From: Clostridium beijerinckii
Lineage (GTDB): Bacteria; Bacillota; Clostridia; Clostridiales; Clostridiaceae
DNA: 64,000 nucleotides
Assembly: GCA_003129525.1 (NCBI GenBank)
Contig: CP029329.1
Coordinates: 4,152,001-4,216,000 of the forward strand
Reading direction: 5' to 3'
Shown one piece after another: positions 8,962 through 17,523 of this stretch. The notes under the pieces are model-generated. The model had not been told where the DNA came from, did no database searches, and saw only the letters and a program-made list of their open reading frames with translations. A program made the translations under genes and the position numbers. Each line of letters begins with the position of its first letter. Position 1 is the first letter of the stretch.

Positions 8962-10677
8962 CTACTTCATGTATCCACCTTTCATAGGAGATACTGCATG
9001 TTCCGAGAAAATCTTTAAAACACCAGATTCATATTTTTCCTTCCTTGGTTTCCAATTTTTCTTACGTTCTTCAAATATTTTTTCTACTTCCTCTTTGCTA
9101 CATGTCTTACCTTTTATTCCTATAACCTGTAAGATTCTTTCTGAAATATTAATCTCAATCAAATCATCTTCTTCAATTAATGCAATAGGCCCACCTACAG
9201 CTGCTTCTGGTGATACATGTCCAATTGCAGGTCCTTTAGAGGCTCCTGAGAATCTACCATCTGTTATTAATGCAATACTTGATGCTAATTCTTCATCTGA
9301 AGAAATAGCTTCTGTTGTATAGAACATTTCAGGCATTCCACTTCCCTTTGGTCCTTCGTACCTTATAATAACTGCATCCCCTGGACGAATTACTTTCTTT
9401 AATACAGCATCAATTGCTTCTTCTTCACTATCAAAAGGTTTTGCCTTCAGTATCGCTGTGTGCATTTCTTTTGGCACTGCAGTGTGTTTTACTACTGCAC
9501 CTTCTGGAGCAATATTTCCTTTTAATATTGAGATTGATCCATTAGTTCCAATAGGATTATTAAATGGACGGATAACGTCTTCTTTCTTTAAACCTACTTT
9601 TTCAAGATGGCTATTGCATCTTTCATAATAACCATTCGTCTTCAATTCCTCTAAGTTTTCTCCTAATGTCTTCCCTGTTACAGTCATTTCATCTAAGTGA
9701 AGCATGTGCTTTATTTCTTCCATGATTCCAGGTACTCCACCAGCGTAATAGAAATATTGTGCTGGCCATTTTCCTGAAGGACGTATATTTAGTAAATAAT
9801 GTGCATCTCTGTGTATTCTATCAAAGGTTTCTTCATCAATATATAATCCAAATTCATGAGCTATAGCTGGTAAATGTAATAGTGAATTACTAGACCCTGA
9901 TATTGCTGCATGAACTAGTATCGCGTTTTCAAAAGATTTAAGTGTTACAATATCTTTTGGACGAAGATTCATTTTTGCCAATTCAACAGCTTGTCTACCA
10001 GCTTTCATTGAAACTTCTTCTAATTCTTCACAAGTTGCTGGCATTAGTGCACTACCTGGAAGCATTAATCCAAGGGCTTCTGCCATTACTTGCATTGTAG
10101 CTGCAGTTCCCATAAATGAACATGCTCCACAAGATGGACAAGCATTTTCCTTATAATATGTTAACTTTTCTTCTGTAATTTCCCCACGCTGACACATTGC
10201 ACTATAAGCGCCTATTTGTTCTAAAGTTAATAAGTCTGGACCAGCTTCCATTACTCCACCCGTAACCACAATAGATGGAATGTTCAATCGTCCAATTGCC
10301 ATAAGATGTGATGGAACTGCTTTATCGCAACTTGAAATAAATACGCCTGCATCAAATGGTGTAGCATTTGCATGAATTTCTATTAACGAAGTAATTGTAT
10401 CTCTTGAAACTAAAGAATAATTTATACCATCATGCCCTTGTGCCATACCATCACAAATATCTGTTGCAAAATATCTTGCTGCTTTTCCTCCAGACTTGTT
10501 AACGCCCTCTACTGCCTTGTTTACAAAGTTAAAAAGATGTGCACTTCCTGGATGACTATCTCCAAAAGTACTTTCTATTATAATTTGTGGCTTTGCTAAA
10601 TCCTCACTTGTCCATCCCATTCCCCTACGAAGAGGATCCATTTCTGGAGCAATTTTTCTTATTTCTTGACTAATCAT
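8962..10677 (-). CDS. IlvD/Edd family sugar-acid dehydratase
   Basis: A 571-residue member of the dihydroxy-acid / phosphogluconate dehydratase family, which removes water from a 2,3-dihydroxy acid using an Fe-S cluster and Mg. Likely cluster cysteines are Cys75 (DICDG), Cys117 (SSCDK) and one of the CPSCGAC group near 180-186. Next to it is a FadR-type regulator rather than isoleucine/valine genes, so an aldonate dehydratase in catabolism is more likely than biosynthetic IlvD. Start chosen at the ATG behind AAGGGGGAA, fourteen codons inside the longest frame. Four operator-like palindromes lie upstream. Confidence 0.85.
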   Translation of the reverse strand: MISQEIRKIAPEMDPLRRGMGWTSEDLAKPQIIIESTFGDSHPGSAHLFNFVNKAVEGVNKSGGKAARYFATDICDGMAQGHDGINYSLVSRDTITSLIEIHANATPFDAGVFISSCDKAVPSHLMAIGRLNIPSIVVTGGVMEAGPDLLTLEQIGAYSAMCQRGEITEEKLTYYKENACPSCGACSFMGTAATMQVMAEALGLMLPGSALMPATCEELEEVSMKAGRQAVELAKMNLRPKDIVTLKSFENAILVHAAISGSSNSLLHLPAIAHEFGLYIDEETFDRIHRDAHYLLNIRPSGKWPAQYFYYAGGVPGIMEEIKHMLHLDEMTVTGKTLGENLEELKTNGYYERCNSHLEKVGLKKEDVIRPFNNPIGTNGSISILKGNIAPEGAVVKHTAVPKEMHTAILKAKPFDSEEEAIDAVLKKVIRPGDAVIIRYEGPKGSGMPEMFYTTEAISSDEELASSIALITDGRFSGASKGPAIGHVSPEAAVGGPIALIEEDDLIEINISERILQVIGIKGKTCSKEEVEKIFEERKKNWKPRKEKYESGVLKIFSEHAVSPMKGGYMK

Positions 10678-10711
10678 TATTACGTTCCCCCTTATTTTTT
10701 TGATACCGTTT

Positions 10712-10753
10712 AAATACATCTGATGTATTTATTGTAACACATCCGACGTATTT
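10712..10753. promoter_or_regulatory. tandem operators for the GntR/FadR regulator
   Basis: Perfect palindrome AAATACATC-T-GATGTATTT is followed 5 bases later by the variant AACACATC-C-GACGTATTT, immediately upstream of the dehydratase. A third site (ATTCATC-T-GATGTATTT) is at 10831-10847. Repetition of one motif beside a FadR-type gene suggests binding by that regulator. Confidence 0.65.
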
Positions 10754-10861
10754 GTCAAATATTTTATAAATTTTAGTTATAAATTCTTTTATTTAGTGTT
10801 TTTTGTTATTATACTGTTATTTTACTAATTATTCATCTGATGTATTTTGAGTGTTTACAAA

Positions 10862-10900
10862 AAAATACATCTACTTTTATAAATAAAGCAGATGTATTTT
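10862..10900 (-). terminator. terminator of the GntR gene, built from operator half-sites
   Basis: Stem AAAATACATCT / AGATGTATTTT with an AT-rich loop, followed on the minus strand by a T-run. The arms equal halves of the upstream operators, so this DNA might also be bound by the regulator. Confidence 0.65.
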
Positions 10901-10912
10901 CATTTTAAAAAA

Positions 10913-11635
10913 CTAATTATTCTTTTCTTTCTGTATAACACTTCTGATGTTTCTACGATTATATACTAGATGTAACAACATCGCATCACGTGCGCCATTA
11001 GAGTCATGCTCTTTAATTGCATTTAAAATTTCTCTATGTGTTTCTATGGTTTCACTACGTAACTTTTGATTTGTAATATCAATAAATATTGCAATAGAAT
11101 TATTTATAATTGGAATCAAATTTACCATAACTAGATTTTTACTACTTTTAGCTATAGCCGTATGGAATTCTATATCCTTTTCCATATATGGCTCACCCTT
11201 TAAAATCAACGCTTCTATTTCATCACACAAAGTAGACATTTGCTGTATTTCTTCCTCTGTAGCTTTTGTTGCAGCTATAGATGCAATTGATGGTTCAATC
11301 ATAAATCTAACTTCTAACAAATCAAGAGCTAATTTAAATTTATCTTTTACAAACGTCAACCCTAGTGGATCATCTGCAACTCCACATTTTTTAGATATAA
11401 AAGTTCCCGACCCTCTTCTAATTTCTAATATATTACGGGAAACTAAAGCTTTTATAGCTTCTCTAATCGTACTTCTTCCTACCTCAAGCATCTCAGCAAG
11501 ATCATATTCATTAGGTAGTTTATCTCCACTGCTCCACTGATTATTCATAATTAATTGAATAATTTTTTCTGATGTCTGCTCTCCTAGTGATTTTGTTGAA
11601 TTATTTATATTATCAAACTCTTTATTACCTAACAT
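10913..11635 (-). CDS. FadR/GntR family transcriptional regulator
   Basis: A 240-residue FadR-subfamily regulator. The N-terminal winged HTH includes GDKLPNEYDLAEMLEVGRSTIREAI and RRGSGTFI (about 35-85); the C-terminal all-helical FCD domain carries the metal-binding pattern around EVRFMIEP, EKDIEFHTAIAKSS and ETIETHREIL. Such proteins repress sugar-acid catabolic genes and release DNA on binding a carboxylic acid. Start chosen at the ATG after TAGGAGGAAAT. It precedes the dehydratase on the same strand and is divergent from the FAD oxidoreductases, so both sides are plausible targets. Confidence 0.92.
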   Translation of the reverse strand: MLGNKEFDNINNSTKSLGEQTSEKIIQLIMNNQWSSGDKLPNEYDLAEMLEVGRSTIREAIKALVSRNILEIRRGSGTFISKKCGVADDPLGLTFVKDKFKLALDLLEVRFMIEPSIASIAATKATEEEIQQMSTLCDEIEALILKGEPYMEKDIEFHTAIAKSSKNLVMVNLIPIINNSIAIFIDITNQKLRSETIETHREILNAIKEHDSNGARDAMLLHLVYNRRNIRSVIQKEKNN

Positions 11636-12051
11636 ATTTCCTCCTAGATGCTTATCTTGTTTTGAAAAGTACTCTCTCATTCTACCTATTGTGCTTTTAT
11701 TATAGTTACATATTTATTGATAAAACTATTATATTTTTGTACAATAAATCCCAAAACATAAAAATACAAAGGTAATTACTTAGTTATGATTATATCATCA
11801 AGCCACCAAAACATACATACCTATTATAACTATCTTTAATATATATTTTACTAGAAATTTAATCTTTTTATATTGCTATATTTAACACATATTTTCTTTT
11901 TAAATCTGCCATTCAATAAATAATTTATCATATTACTTACTATTGACTAATAATTTTTATAGTAGTAATATAGTAATTAGTTAGGTAACCTATCCAACTA
12001 TTATCAATTTTAAAATATATGTGTTAATAAATAAAGGAGATGTTGAGATTT
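11636..12051. promoter_or_regulatory. divergent promoter region between GntR and FAD oxidoreductase genes
   Basis: AT-rich. The clearest element is TAGGT-A-ACCTA at 11982-11992 inside a wider AGTT/AACT pairing (11979-11999), about 60 bases before the first oxidoreductase. The ACATC/GATGT operator of the dehydratase promoter was not found here, so control of the oxidoreductases may differ. Confidence 0.45.
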
Positions 12052-13338
12052 ATGAATAATACTATTGACTTATTAGTTATTGGTGCAGGACCAGCAGGAC
12101 TTATGACTGCAAAAACTGCAGCAGAATTAGGATTGAAGGTTACAGTTATTGAAAAAAATAACAATTTCACGCAATTACGTCGAGCATGTTCCGCTCAGTT
12201 TATTTTGGATGATGGTTATGAAAACGAATTCGTTAAACTAGAAGATGGTAAAATATTATTTACAAAGAATAATTTTGAAGTTAATTACACTGGAAATTTA
12301 GTTGAAGTTAAGAATAAATACTATAAATCTCCAAATGGTCACAGAATTCATTTTGCTCTTCCAGGCCAAAAAGCATTTGCTGTGAAATTTGATAAACGAA
12401 AACTTCTTGATGATTTATATAAGGAATGTTTAGATTTAGGCGTTGACGTTAGAATGTCAACTGTGGCATCTGGAGGCTCTGATAATGTTGACTACGTAAG
12501 CATAAATCTAAAAGAAAATAATAATGACTATACTTTAAGTGCAAAAAAAGTTGTCATTGCTGAGGGTGCAAATGCACATTTAACAGGCTTATTTGGTTTC
12601 AATAAGGGTAGAACTAACTTTGCTACAGCTCTCGTAGTAAAATATATACTTGAAGGCGTATCAGGAATTGAACCTAATAGCTGGAATCTTTTTTATGGAA
12701 AAGCATTTTTCTCTAATGCACCAATAATTATTGGGTCTAGCTTATATGGAGATAACACTTTTGAACTAACAATTTCAGGTTCTGCAAATGCAAGACCAGA
12801 TTCAATTTATGAAAATGTTATTAATAACAGCCCACTTAAAAAGAATTTTGAAAATGCTAAGTTAATAGATAAACAAGGCTGTGCTGTAAAAGCTTTCTCA
12901 TCAATTAAAAAACCTTATAGTGGTAATGTTCTTGTAATTGGTGATAGTGCTGCCTTTGTTGAAGTTGAAGTTCAAGGTGGATTTATGTGTGGATATCATG
13001 CAGCAAAAGCAATAAATGATGAGCTTCAAGGAAAGAATGGTTTTGAAAATTATACTAATTGGTGGAAAGATGCTTTTGAATTTAACAGTGACGAATATCT
13101 TCTAGTATCTCAAGGTTATGCACTTGTACCAACATATACTGATGGTGAACTTGATTATCTTTTTGGTCTTATTGAAGATGAAGTATTAGAAGGTACTTAT
13201 AGTCAATATAAAACTCCAAAACTTATTTGGGATGCAATTTTATTCTATAAGGACAAAATTGAAAGTGAAAGACCTGAAATATATGAAAAAATCAAAAAAA
13301 TGAACACTATGACTTTAACAGATACGTTTAATAGTTAA
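12052..13338 (+). CDS. FAD-dependent oxidoreductase (FixC/geranylgeranyl reductase-like), first tandem copy
   Basis: A 428-residue flavoprotein of the FixC / geranylgeranyl reductase superfamily. The N-terminal Rossmann motif is VIGAGPAG (Gly11, 13, 16), and the second FAD motif is VLVIGDSAAF near 300. Conserved ACSAQF and a Trp-rich tail (YTNWWKDAF) are shared with the next gene. It should oxidise or reduce a small organic substrate; none can be named. An ATG four codons upstream touches the AAAGGAG, so the later ATG was preferred. No ferredoxin-like partner is encoded nearby. Confidence 0.8.
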   Translation: MNNTIDLLVIGAGPAGLMTAKTAAELGLKVTVIEKNNNFTQLRRACSAQFILDDGYENEFVKLEDGKILFTKNNFEVNYTGNLVEVKNKYYKSPNGHRIHFALPGQKAFAVKFDKRKLLDDLYKECLDLGVDVRMSTVASGGSDNVDYVSINLKENNNDYTLSAKKVVIAEGANAHLTGLFGFNKGRTNFATALVVKYILEGVSGIEPNSWNLFYGKAFFSNAPIIIGSSLYGDNTFELTISGSANARPDSIYENVINNSPLKKNFENAKLIDKQGCAVKAFSSIKKPYSGNVLVIGDSAAFVEVEVQGGFMCGYHAAKAINDELQGKNGFENYTNWWKDAFEFNSDEYLLVSQGYALVPTYTDGELDYLFGLIEDEVLEGTYSQYKTPKLIWDAILFYKDKIESERPEIYEKIKKMNTMTLTDTFNS

Positions 13339-13361
13339 TTTGAGAGGAGCTATAATATAAC

Positions 13362-14654
13362 ATGGAAAATATGGTTGATTTAATCGTAGTTGGTGCAGGA
13401 CCAGCAGGACTAATGACTGCAAAAAGAGCAGCAGAATTGGGTTTAAAAGTAACAGTCATTGAACTAAAGAAAGATATTGCAAATGTAAAACGTGCATGCT
13501 CGGCTCAATTTGTTACAGATGAAGGATATGAAAATGAAACTGTTAAAATAGAGGATAACAAAATAATATTTACTAAGAATGGTTTTCATGTAAATTATAC
13601 TGGACAATTATTAAATATTATTGACCACTACCATCACTCTCCAAGCGGTCATAAAATACATTTTGCCCATCCAGATCATAGACCAGTTGCTATAAAGTTC
13701 GATAAAGGACATCTTCTTTCGGATTTATGGAAAGATTGCGAAAAATTAGGTGTGGAATTAATGTTAGAAACTATTGCATATGGAGGAAAAGACTTAGGTG
13801 ACCATGTAAGAGTAGACATTAAAAAGAATAAAGAAACTTCTTCTATTTTAGGAAAGAAATTAGTTATTGCTGAGGGTGTCAATGCAAAATTGACTGGGGT
13901 ATTTGGTCTTAATAAAGGAAGAACTCACTATGGCACACCTTTGGTATTTAGCTGTATTATGGAAGGTACCACTGGGTTTGAACCACAAAGCTGGAATCAA
14001 TTCTATGGAAGTAAATATCATCCTTTTGCAGAAGTAATGATTGAATCTACTATTGAAGGTAATGATGCTATTGAACTTACCATTATGGGGACTAAAGATT
14101 TAAGACCTGATGTTCTTTTTGAAAAACTCATTAATGAAAGCCCAATGAGCCATCATTTTGCTAATGCCCATGTCATAGAAAGAAGAGGATGTGCCGTTAA
14201 GTCTTATGATTCACAAAAAACACCATACAGTGGTAATGTACTTGTAATTGGTGATAGTGCAGCTCATATTGAGACTATTGTTCAGGGAGCATTAATGTGT
14301 GGCTACAATGCAGCAAATGCCATAAATGATGAACTTAAGGGCATAAATGGTTTTGAGAAATATACAAGCTGGTGGGTTGAGGCATTTGATTTTAATCGTA
14401 CTGGTCCTCTTGAATTTGTTAAGCTATATGGTAGTTTAGGCATGAGGCCAAAATACTCAGATGAAGAACTTGACTATATGTTTTCTTTAGTTGAAGGCGA
14501 ATTAGTTAATGGAAACTTCAGTCAGTTTGAAGTCCCTAAAAACGTATGGAAGGCAATTTTATCTCATAAGGCTCAAATTCAAAGTGAAAACCCAACTTTA
14601 TTTGATAAGATAAAGAATATTGATGAATTGAATGATGAAGGAAAACTTAATTAA
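13362..14654 (+). CDS. FAD-dependent oxidoreductase (FixC/geranylgeranyl reductase-like), second tandem copy
   Basis: A 430-residue paralogue of the preceding gene, 23 bases downstream, and clearly from a tandem duplication: the same VVGAGPAG, ACSAQFV, GVNAKLTGVFGLNKGRT and VLVIGDSAAH motifs recur in order. GAGAGGAG precedes the ATG. The residue after GDSAA differs (F in the first, H here), as do loops that probably face the substrate, so the two may act on different compounds or as a heterodimer. They are convergent with DUF956 and divergent from the FadR-type regulator, which suggests, but does not prove, a shared sugar-acid pathway with the dehydratase. Confidence 0.8.
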   Translation: MENMVDLIVVGAGPAGLMTAKRAAELGLKVTVIELKKDIANVKRACSAQFVTDEGYENETVKIEDNKIIFTKNGFHVNYTGQLLNIIDHYHHSPSGHKIHFAHPDHRPVAIKFDKGHLLSDLWKDCEKLGVELMLETIAYGGKDLGDHVRVDIKKNKETSSILGKKLVIAEGVNAKLTGVFGLNKGRTHYGTPLVFSCIMEGTTGFEPQSWNQFYGSKYHPFAEVMIESTIEGNDAIELTIMGTKDLRPDVLFEKLINESPMSHHFANAHVIERRGCAVKSYDSQKTPYSGNVLVIGDSAAHIETIVQGALMCGYNAANAINDELKGINGFEKYTSWWVEAFDFNRTGPLEFVKLYGSLGMRPKYSDEELDYMFSLVEGELVNGNFSQFEVPKNVWKAILSHKAQIQSENPTLFDKIKNIDELNDEGKLN

Positions 14655-14688
14655 TAGCATGACATACACTTTTAAAGTATGATTTAGT

Positions 14689-14808
14689 ATGAATTCTGAA
14701 TATTTACCAGGAAATATTTTCATAATGGTTACAGGTATTATTTTTATGACAACTTTATTTGGTTTTATAAAAGATACACTGGCTAAATCTAAATCAGAAA
14801 TAGCATAA
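14689..14808 (+). pseudogene. C-terminal remnant of a membrane transporter
   Basis: A 39-codon frame reads as one hydrophobic segment (IFIMVTGIIFMTTLFGFIKD) with a charged tail, like the last helix of an MFS transporter. There is no ribosome binding site. It follows the oxidoreductases directly and may be what is left of their transporter gene. Confidence 0.4.
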
Positions 14809-14831
14809 TATTTTTTTAAAATTCTATGATA

Positions 14832-14877
14832 AAAGGATCGTTGCAAAACTAACTAGTTAATTTTGCAACGATCCTTT
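14832..14877 (+). terminator. long hairpin terminator
   Basis: A 17-bp perfect stem AAAGGATCGTTGCAAAA / TTTTGCAACGATCCTTT with a 12-base loop that is itself nearly palindromic. It follows the oxidoreductase genes; the T-run is short on the plus strand. Confidence 0.7.
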
Positions 14878-14907
14878 CTTAAAAACAAAAATACTATAAC
14901 AGATATA

Positions 14908-14953
14908 GGGTGGATTTTATGGTAGAGACGATGCACTACCTTTAAAATCCACC
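14908..14953 (+). repeat. dispersed repeat family A, copy 3 (short form)
   Basis: Arms GTGGATTTTA and TTTAAAATCCAC, with inner GGTAG/CTACC that lengthens the stem found in other copies. Lies in the convergent gap between the oxidoreductases and DUF956. Confidence 0.8.
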
Positions 14954-15047
14954 AATAAATTTCATATGATTTTAGTCTGCAATATATTATATATTAGCAA
15001 CTTTACTTATAAAATTAACCTCATTACTTATCAATGTATATGGTTGA

Positions 15048-15422
15048 TCAACTCTTCTTAAACATTGACTTCACCGCTCGTTTAACCACATCAAAAAAAC
15101 TCAACGAAGAAACCATATGATCTGCATCTACGTAATTTCGAATAGTACGAAGTACTTTTTTTGATTCTTTAGAAGAAAAAGTATAGGTACCATTTCTCTT
15201 TGTTCGGATTGCATATCGTGGAATCCACTTTCCTTTAAACAATATGGATGCAATAACATAGTCAACCTCTTCCCAAGGAATTTGAATAAATTTGCGAGAA
15301 TCACGAGAATTATAGAACTCAAAACCTTTGTCACCGATCATAACTTTACCATAATCTGCAACGCCAGTAAAAGCTGTTGCATCAATTGCTAGATCTACCT
15401 TTGTATTTAGTGATTGAACCAT
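15048..15422 (-). CDS. DUF956 family protein (mannose PTS accessory, ManO-like)
   Basis: A 124-residue soluble protein of the DUF956 family, usually the last gene of mannose-type PTS operons and thought to modulate them. Recognisable parts are VDLAIDATAFTGVADYGKVMIGDKGFEFY... and the basic motif FKGKWIPRYAIRT. It follows the IID gene on the same strand but after a terminator-like hairpin and a 330-base gap, so it may be expressed at a lower level or from its own promoter. Confidence 0.88.
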   Translation of the reverse strand: MVQSLNTKVDLAIDATAFTGVADYGKVMIGDKGFEFYNSRDSRKFIQIPWEEVDYVIASILFKGKWIPRYAIRTKRNGTYTFSSKESKKVLRTIRNYVDADHMVSSLSFFDVVKRAVKSMFKKS

Positions 15423-15714
15423 CTAATCTACCTCTTTTCTAATTATACACACATTCATCTTTATTATATATTTTATATATATTTCTATCAATTATTCGAA
15501 AGCGGATTAATAATAACACATATTTCACTAATTTATCCCATAACTAGCATCCGTAACATTCCCACAATATATGAAATTCCTCTTCCTAAAATCAGATGAA
15601 TGTTCACATAATAAGCAATCGTCATCAAATCATGGATTCTCACAGAGAAAGTTCTGCTAGCCAAATGTAATTTTTTTCTCTCACTTTACTTTAACTGCTT
15701 AATATGTTAACAAA
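15423..15714. other. gap between IID and DUF956 genes
   Basis: AT-rich, with no coding remnant recognised. It could hold a separate promoter for the DUF956 gene, although no clear -35/-10 pair was identified. Confidence 0.4.
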
Positions 15715-15738
15715 AGCCCAGGCTAAAAAGCCTAGGCT
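15715..15738 (-). terminator. terminator after the mannose PTS IID gene
   Basis: Ten-base arms AGCCTAGGCT / AGCCTGGGCT (one mismatch) with a 4-base loop and a following TTTTG on the minus strand, 13 bases after the IID stop. Probably gives partial read-through to DUF956. Confidence 0.65.
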
Positions 15739-15750
15739 AAGTAAAAAATA

Positions 15751-16662
15751 TTACATTAAACCGATTAAGTGAGCAGCAATACCAATTATAAATAATCCAA
15801 GAATAATGATAATTGGAGATACTTTTCTCTTAAGTAACCACATACAAATAATTGTAATTAATAATCCTGCAAGTCCAGGAATTAATGAATCTAAGTTATT
15901 TTGTAGTGTTGTAATCTTAGTATCAGTTAATGACATACCAGATGATTGTTGTAATAGCGCTTGTTGAATACCTTGCGCTCCATCAGGAAGTTTGCTCCAA
16001 TCAATGAATGCACCTTCACTTAACTTAACAGATGATACTACTGGCGCAAATTGAACAGATACCCATCTGTTAACTAATGATCCTAAAATGAACATACCAA
16101 GGATGGATGCTCCTTTTGTAATATCTTGTAATACATTACCTGATAAATCTTCACTAATACGAGATCCTGCTTTGTAACCAAATTCTTGTGTATACCACAT
16201 GAATGCCATACGGATAATATTCCAAGCGAAGAAAAAGATAATTGGTCCAAGTATGCTACCACTTAGAGCAAGTGAAGCAGCTAATGCTCCTAAAATTGGT
16301 CTTACAGTAAACCAGAAGACTGGATCTCCGATACCAGCTAAAGGTCCCATCATACCAATTTTAACACCTTGAATAGTTACATCATCTATTGGCATCCCAT
16401 TTGCACGTTCTTCCTCCAAAGCTAATGTTACACCAATAACTGGTGAAGCTACATATGGGTGAGTGTTAAAGAACTCTAGATGACGTTCTAATGCAGCAGC
16501 CCTATCTTCTTTAGTAGTATATAATTTTTTGATTGCTGGAATCATTGCAAATGCCCAACCACCATTTTGCATTCTTTCATAGTTCCAAGAACCTTGAAGG
16601 AAAAATGAACGGAACCAAACAGAAATACGATCTCTTTTTGTTAATTTTAATTCTTTTGACAT
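15751..16662 (-). CDS. manZ: PTS mannose/fructose/sorbose family IID component
   Basis: A 303-residue membrane component of a mannose-family PTS. It has the typical opening LTKRDRISVWFRSFFLQGSWNYERMQNGGWAFAMIPAIKKLY and MGPLAGIGDPVFWFTVRPILGALAAS, with a hydrophobic C-terminal helix pair. IID pairs with IIC to form the channel. Start chosen at the ATG behind GGGGGAGGAAACGAAA; an upstream in-frame ATG overlaps the IIC gene. The 20-base gap to IIC indicates one transcript. Confidence 0.94.
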   Translation of the reverse strand: MSKELKLTKRDRISVWFRSFFLQGSWNYERMQNGGWAFAMIPAIKKLYTTKEDRAAALERHLEFFNTHPYVASPVIGVTLALEEERANGMPIDDVTIQGVKIGMMGPLAGIGDPVFWFTVRPILGALAASLALSGSILGPIIFFFAWNIIRMAFMWYTQEFGYKAGSRISEDLSGNVLQDITKGASILGMFILGSLVNRWVSVQFAPVVSSVKLSEGAFIDWSKLPDGAQGIQQALLQQSSGMSLTDTKITTLQNNLDSLIPGLAGLLITIICMWLLKRKVSPIIIILGLFIIGIAAHLIGLM

Positions 16663-16681
16663 TTTCGTTTCCTCCCCCTTC

Positions 16682-17488
16682 TTAGTATCTATCAATTAGA
16701 TCCCCTAAAGGATCACCAGTATTTGAACTTCCACCATTACCTGAACCACCTTGTTTACTAAGTGCTAAGTAAATAAGAGCTATAGCTACGCCTATTGCAC
16801 CTAATCCGATAAGTGTGATTTGTGAAACAGTTGCTAATACAAAACCAATTGCAAAGAATGGCCATACTTCTTTTGTAGCCATCATATTGATTACCATTGC
16901 ATAACCAACAGCTACGACCATTCCACCACCAATTGCTAAACCACCTGTTAACCAAGAAGGCATAGCAGCAAGTAATGCACTAATAGGACCAGCACCAATT
17001 GCTAAAACCAAACCTGCTGGAATCGCAATACGTACACCTTGTAAACAAATGGCAGCGATTTGCCACATTTCAATAGCTCTTATATTTCCTTCTTTAGCAG
17101 CAGCATCCATAAAGTGTACAAACGCTGTAGCAATTGTACGACAAATAATTGTTAATAATAATCCTGCAACTGCTAAAGGAACAGCAATAGCAATTGCTGA
17201 AGCAACTCCTGCTTCACCTTGACCGCCAAGAACTAAAATAATTGCAGATGCAACAGCAGCTAACGCTGCATCAGGTGCTACGGCAGCACCGATATTTGCC
17301 CAACCTAAGGCAATCATTTGAAGAGTTCCACCTAAGATTAAGCATGGTAGTAAATTACCTGTAACTAAGCCGATTAATGTACAAGCAATTATCGGTTGAT
17401 GAAATTGGAATTCATCTAAGATACCTTCTACACCAGCTAAAAATGCTATTAAAATGACTAATATAATTTGAACTATATTTAAAGTCAT
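16682..17488 (-). CDS. manY: PTS mannose/fructose/sorbose family IIC component
   Basis: A 268-residue hydrophobic protein with about seven membrane segments, beginning MTLNIVQIILVILIAFLAGVEGILDEFQFHQPI and carrying GTLQMIALGWANIGAAVAPDAALA, a hallmark of ManY-type IIC. It transports hexoses such as mannose or glucose, which the IIB domain phosphorylates at C6. A glycine/serine-rich tail (GGSGNGGSSNTGD) precedes the stop. It lies 35 bases after the IIAB gene. Confidence 0.94.
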   Translation of the reverse strand: MTLNIVQIILVILIAFLAGVEGILDEFQFHQPIIACTLIGLVTGNLLPCLILGGTLQMIALGWANIGAAVAPDAALAAVASAIILVLGGQGEAGVASAIAIAVPLAVAGLLLTIICRTIATAFVHFMDAAAKEGNIRAIEMWQIAAICLQGVRIAIPAGLVLAIGAGPISALLAAMPSWLTGGLAIGGGMVVAVGYAMVINMMATKEVWPFFAIGFVLATVSQITLIGLGAIGVAIALIYLALSKQGGSGNGGSSNTGDPLGDLIDRY

Positions 17489-17523
17489 GGTTATTAATCC
17501 TCCTTTTTCTCTAAATAATTAGA

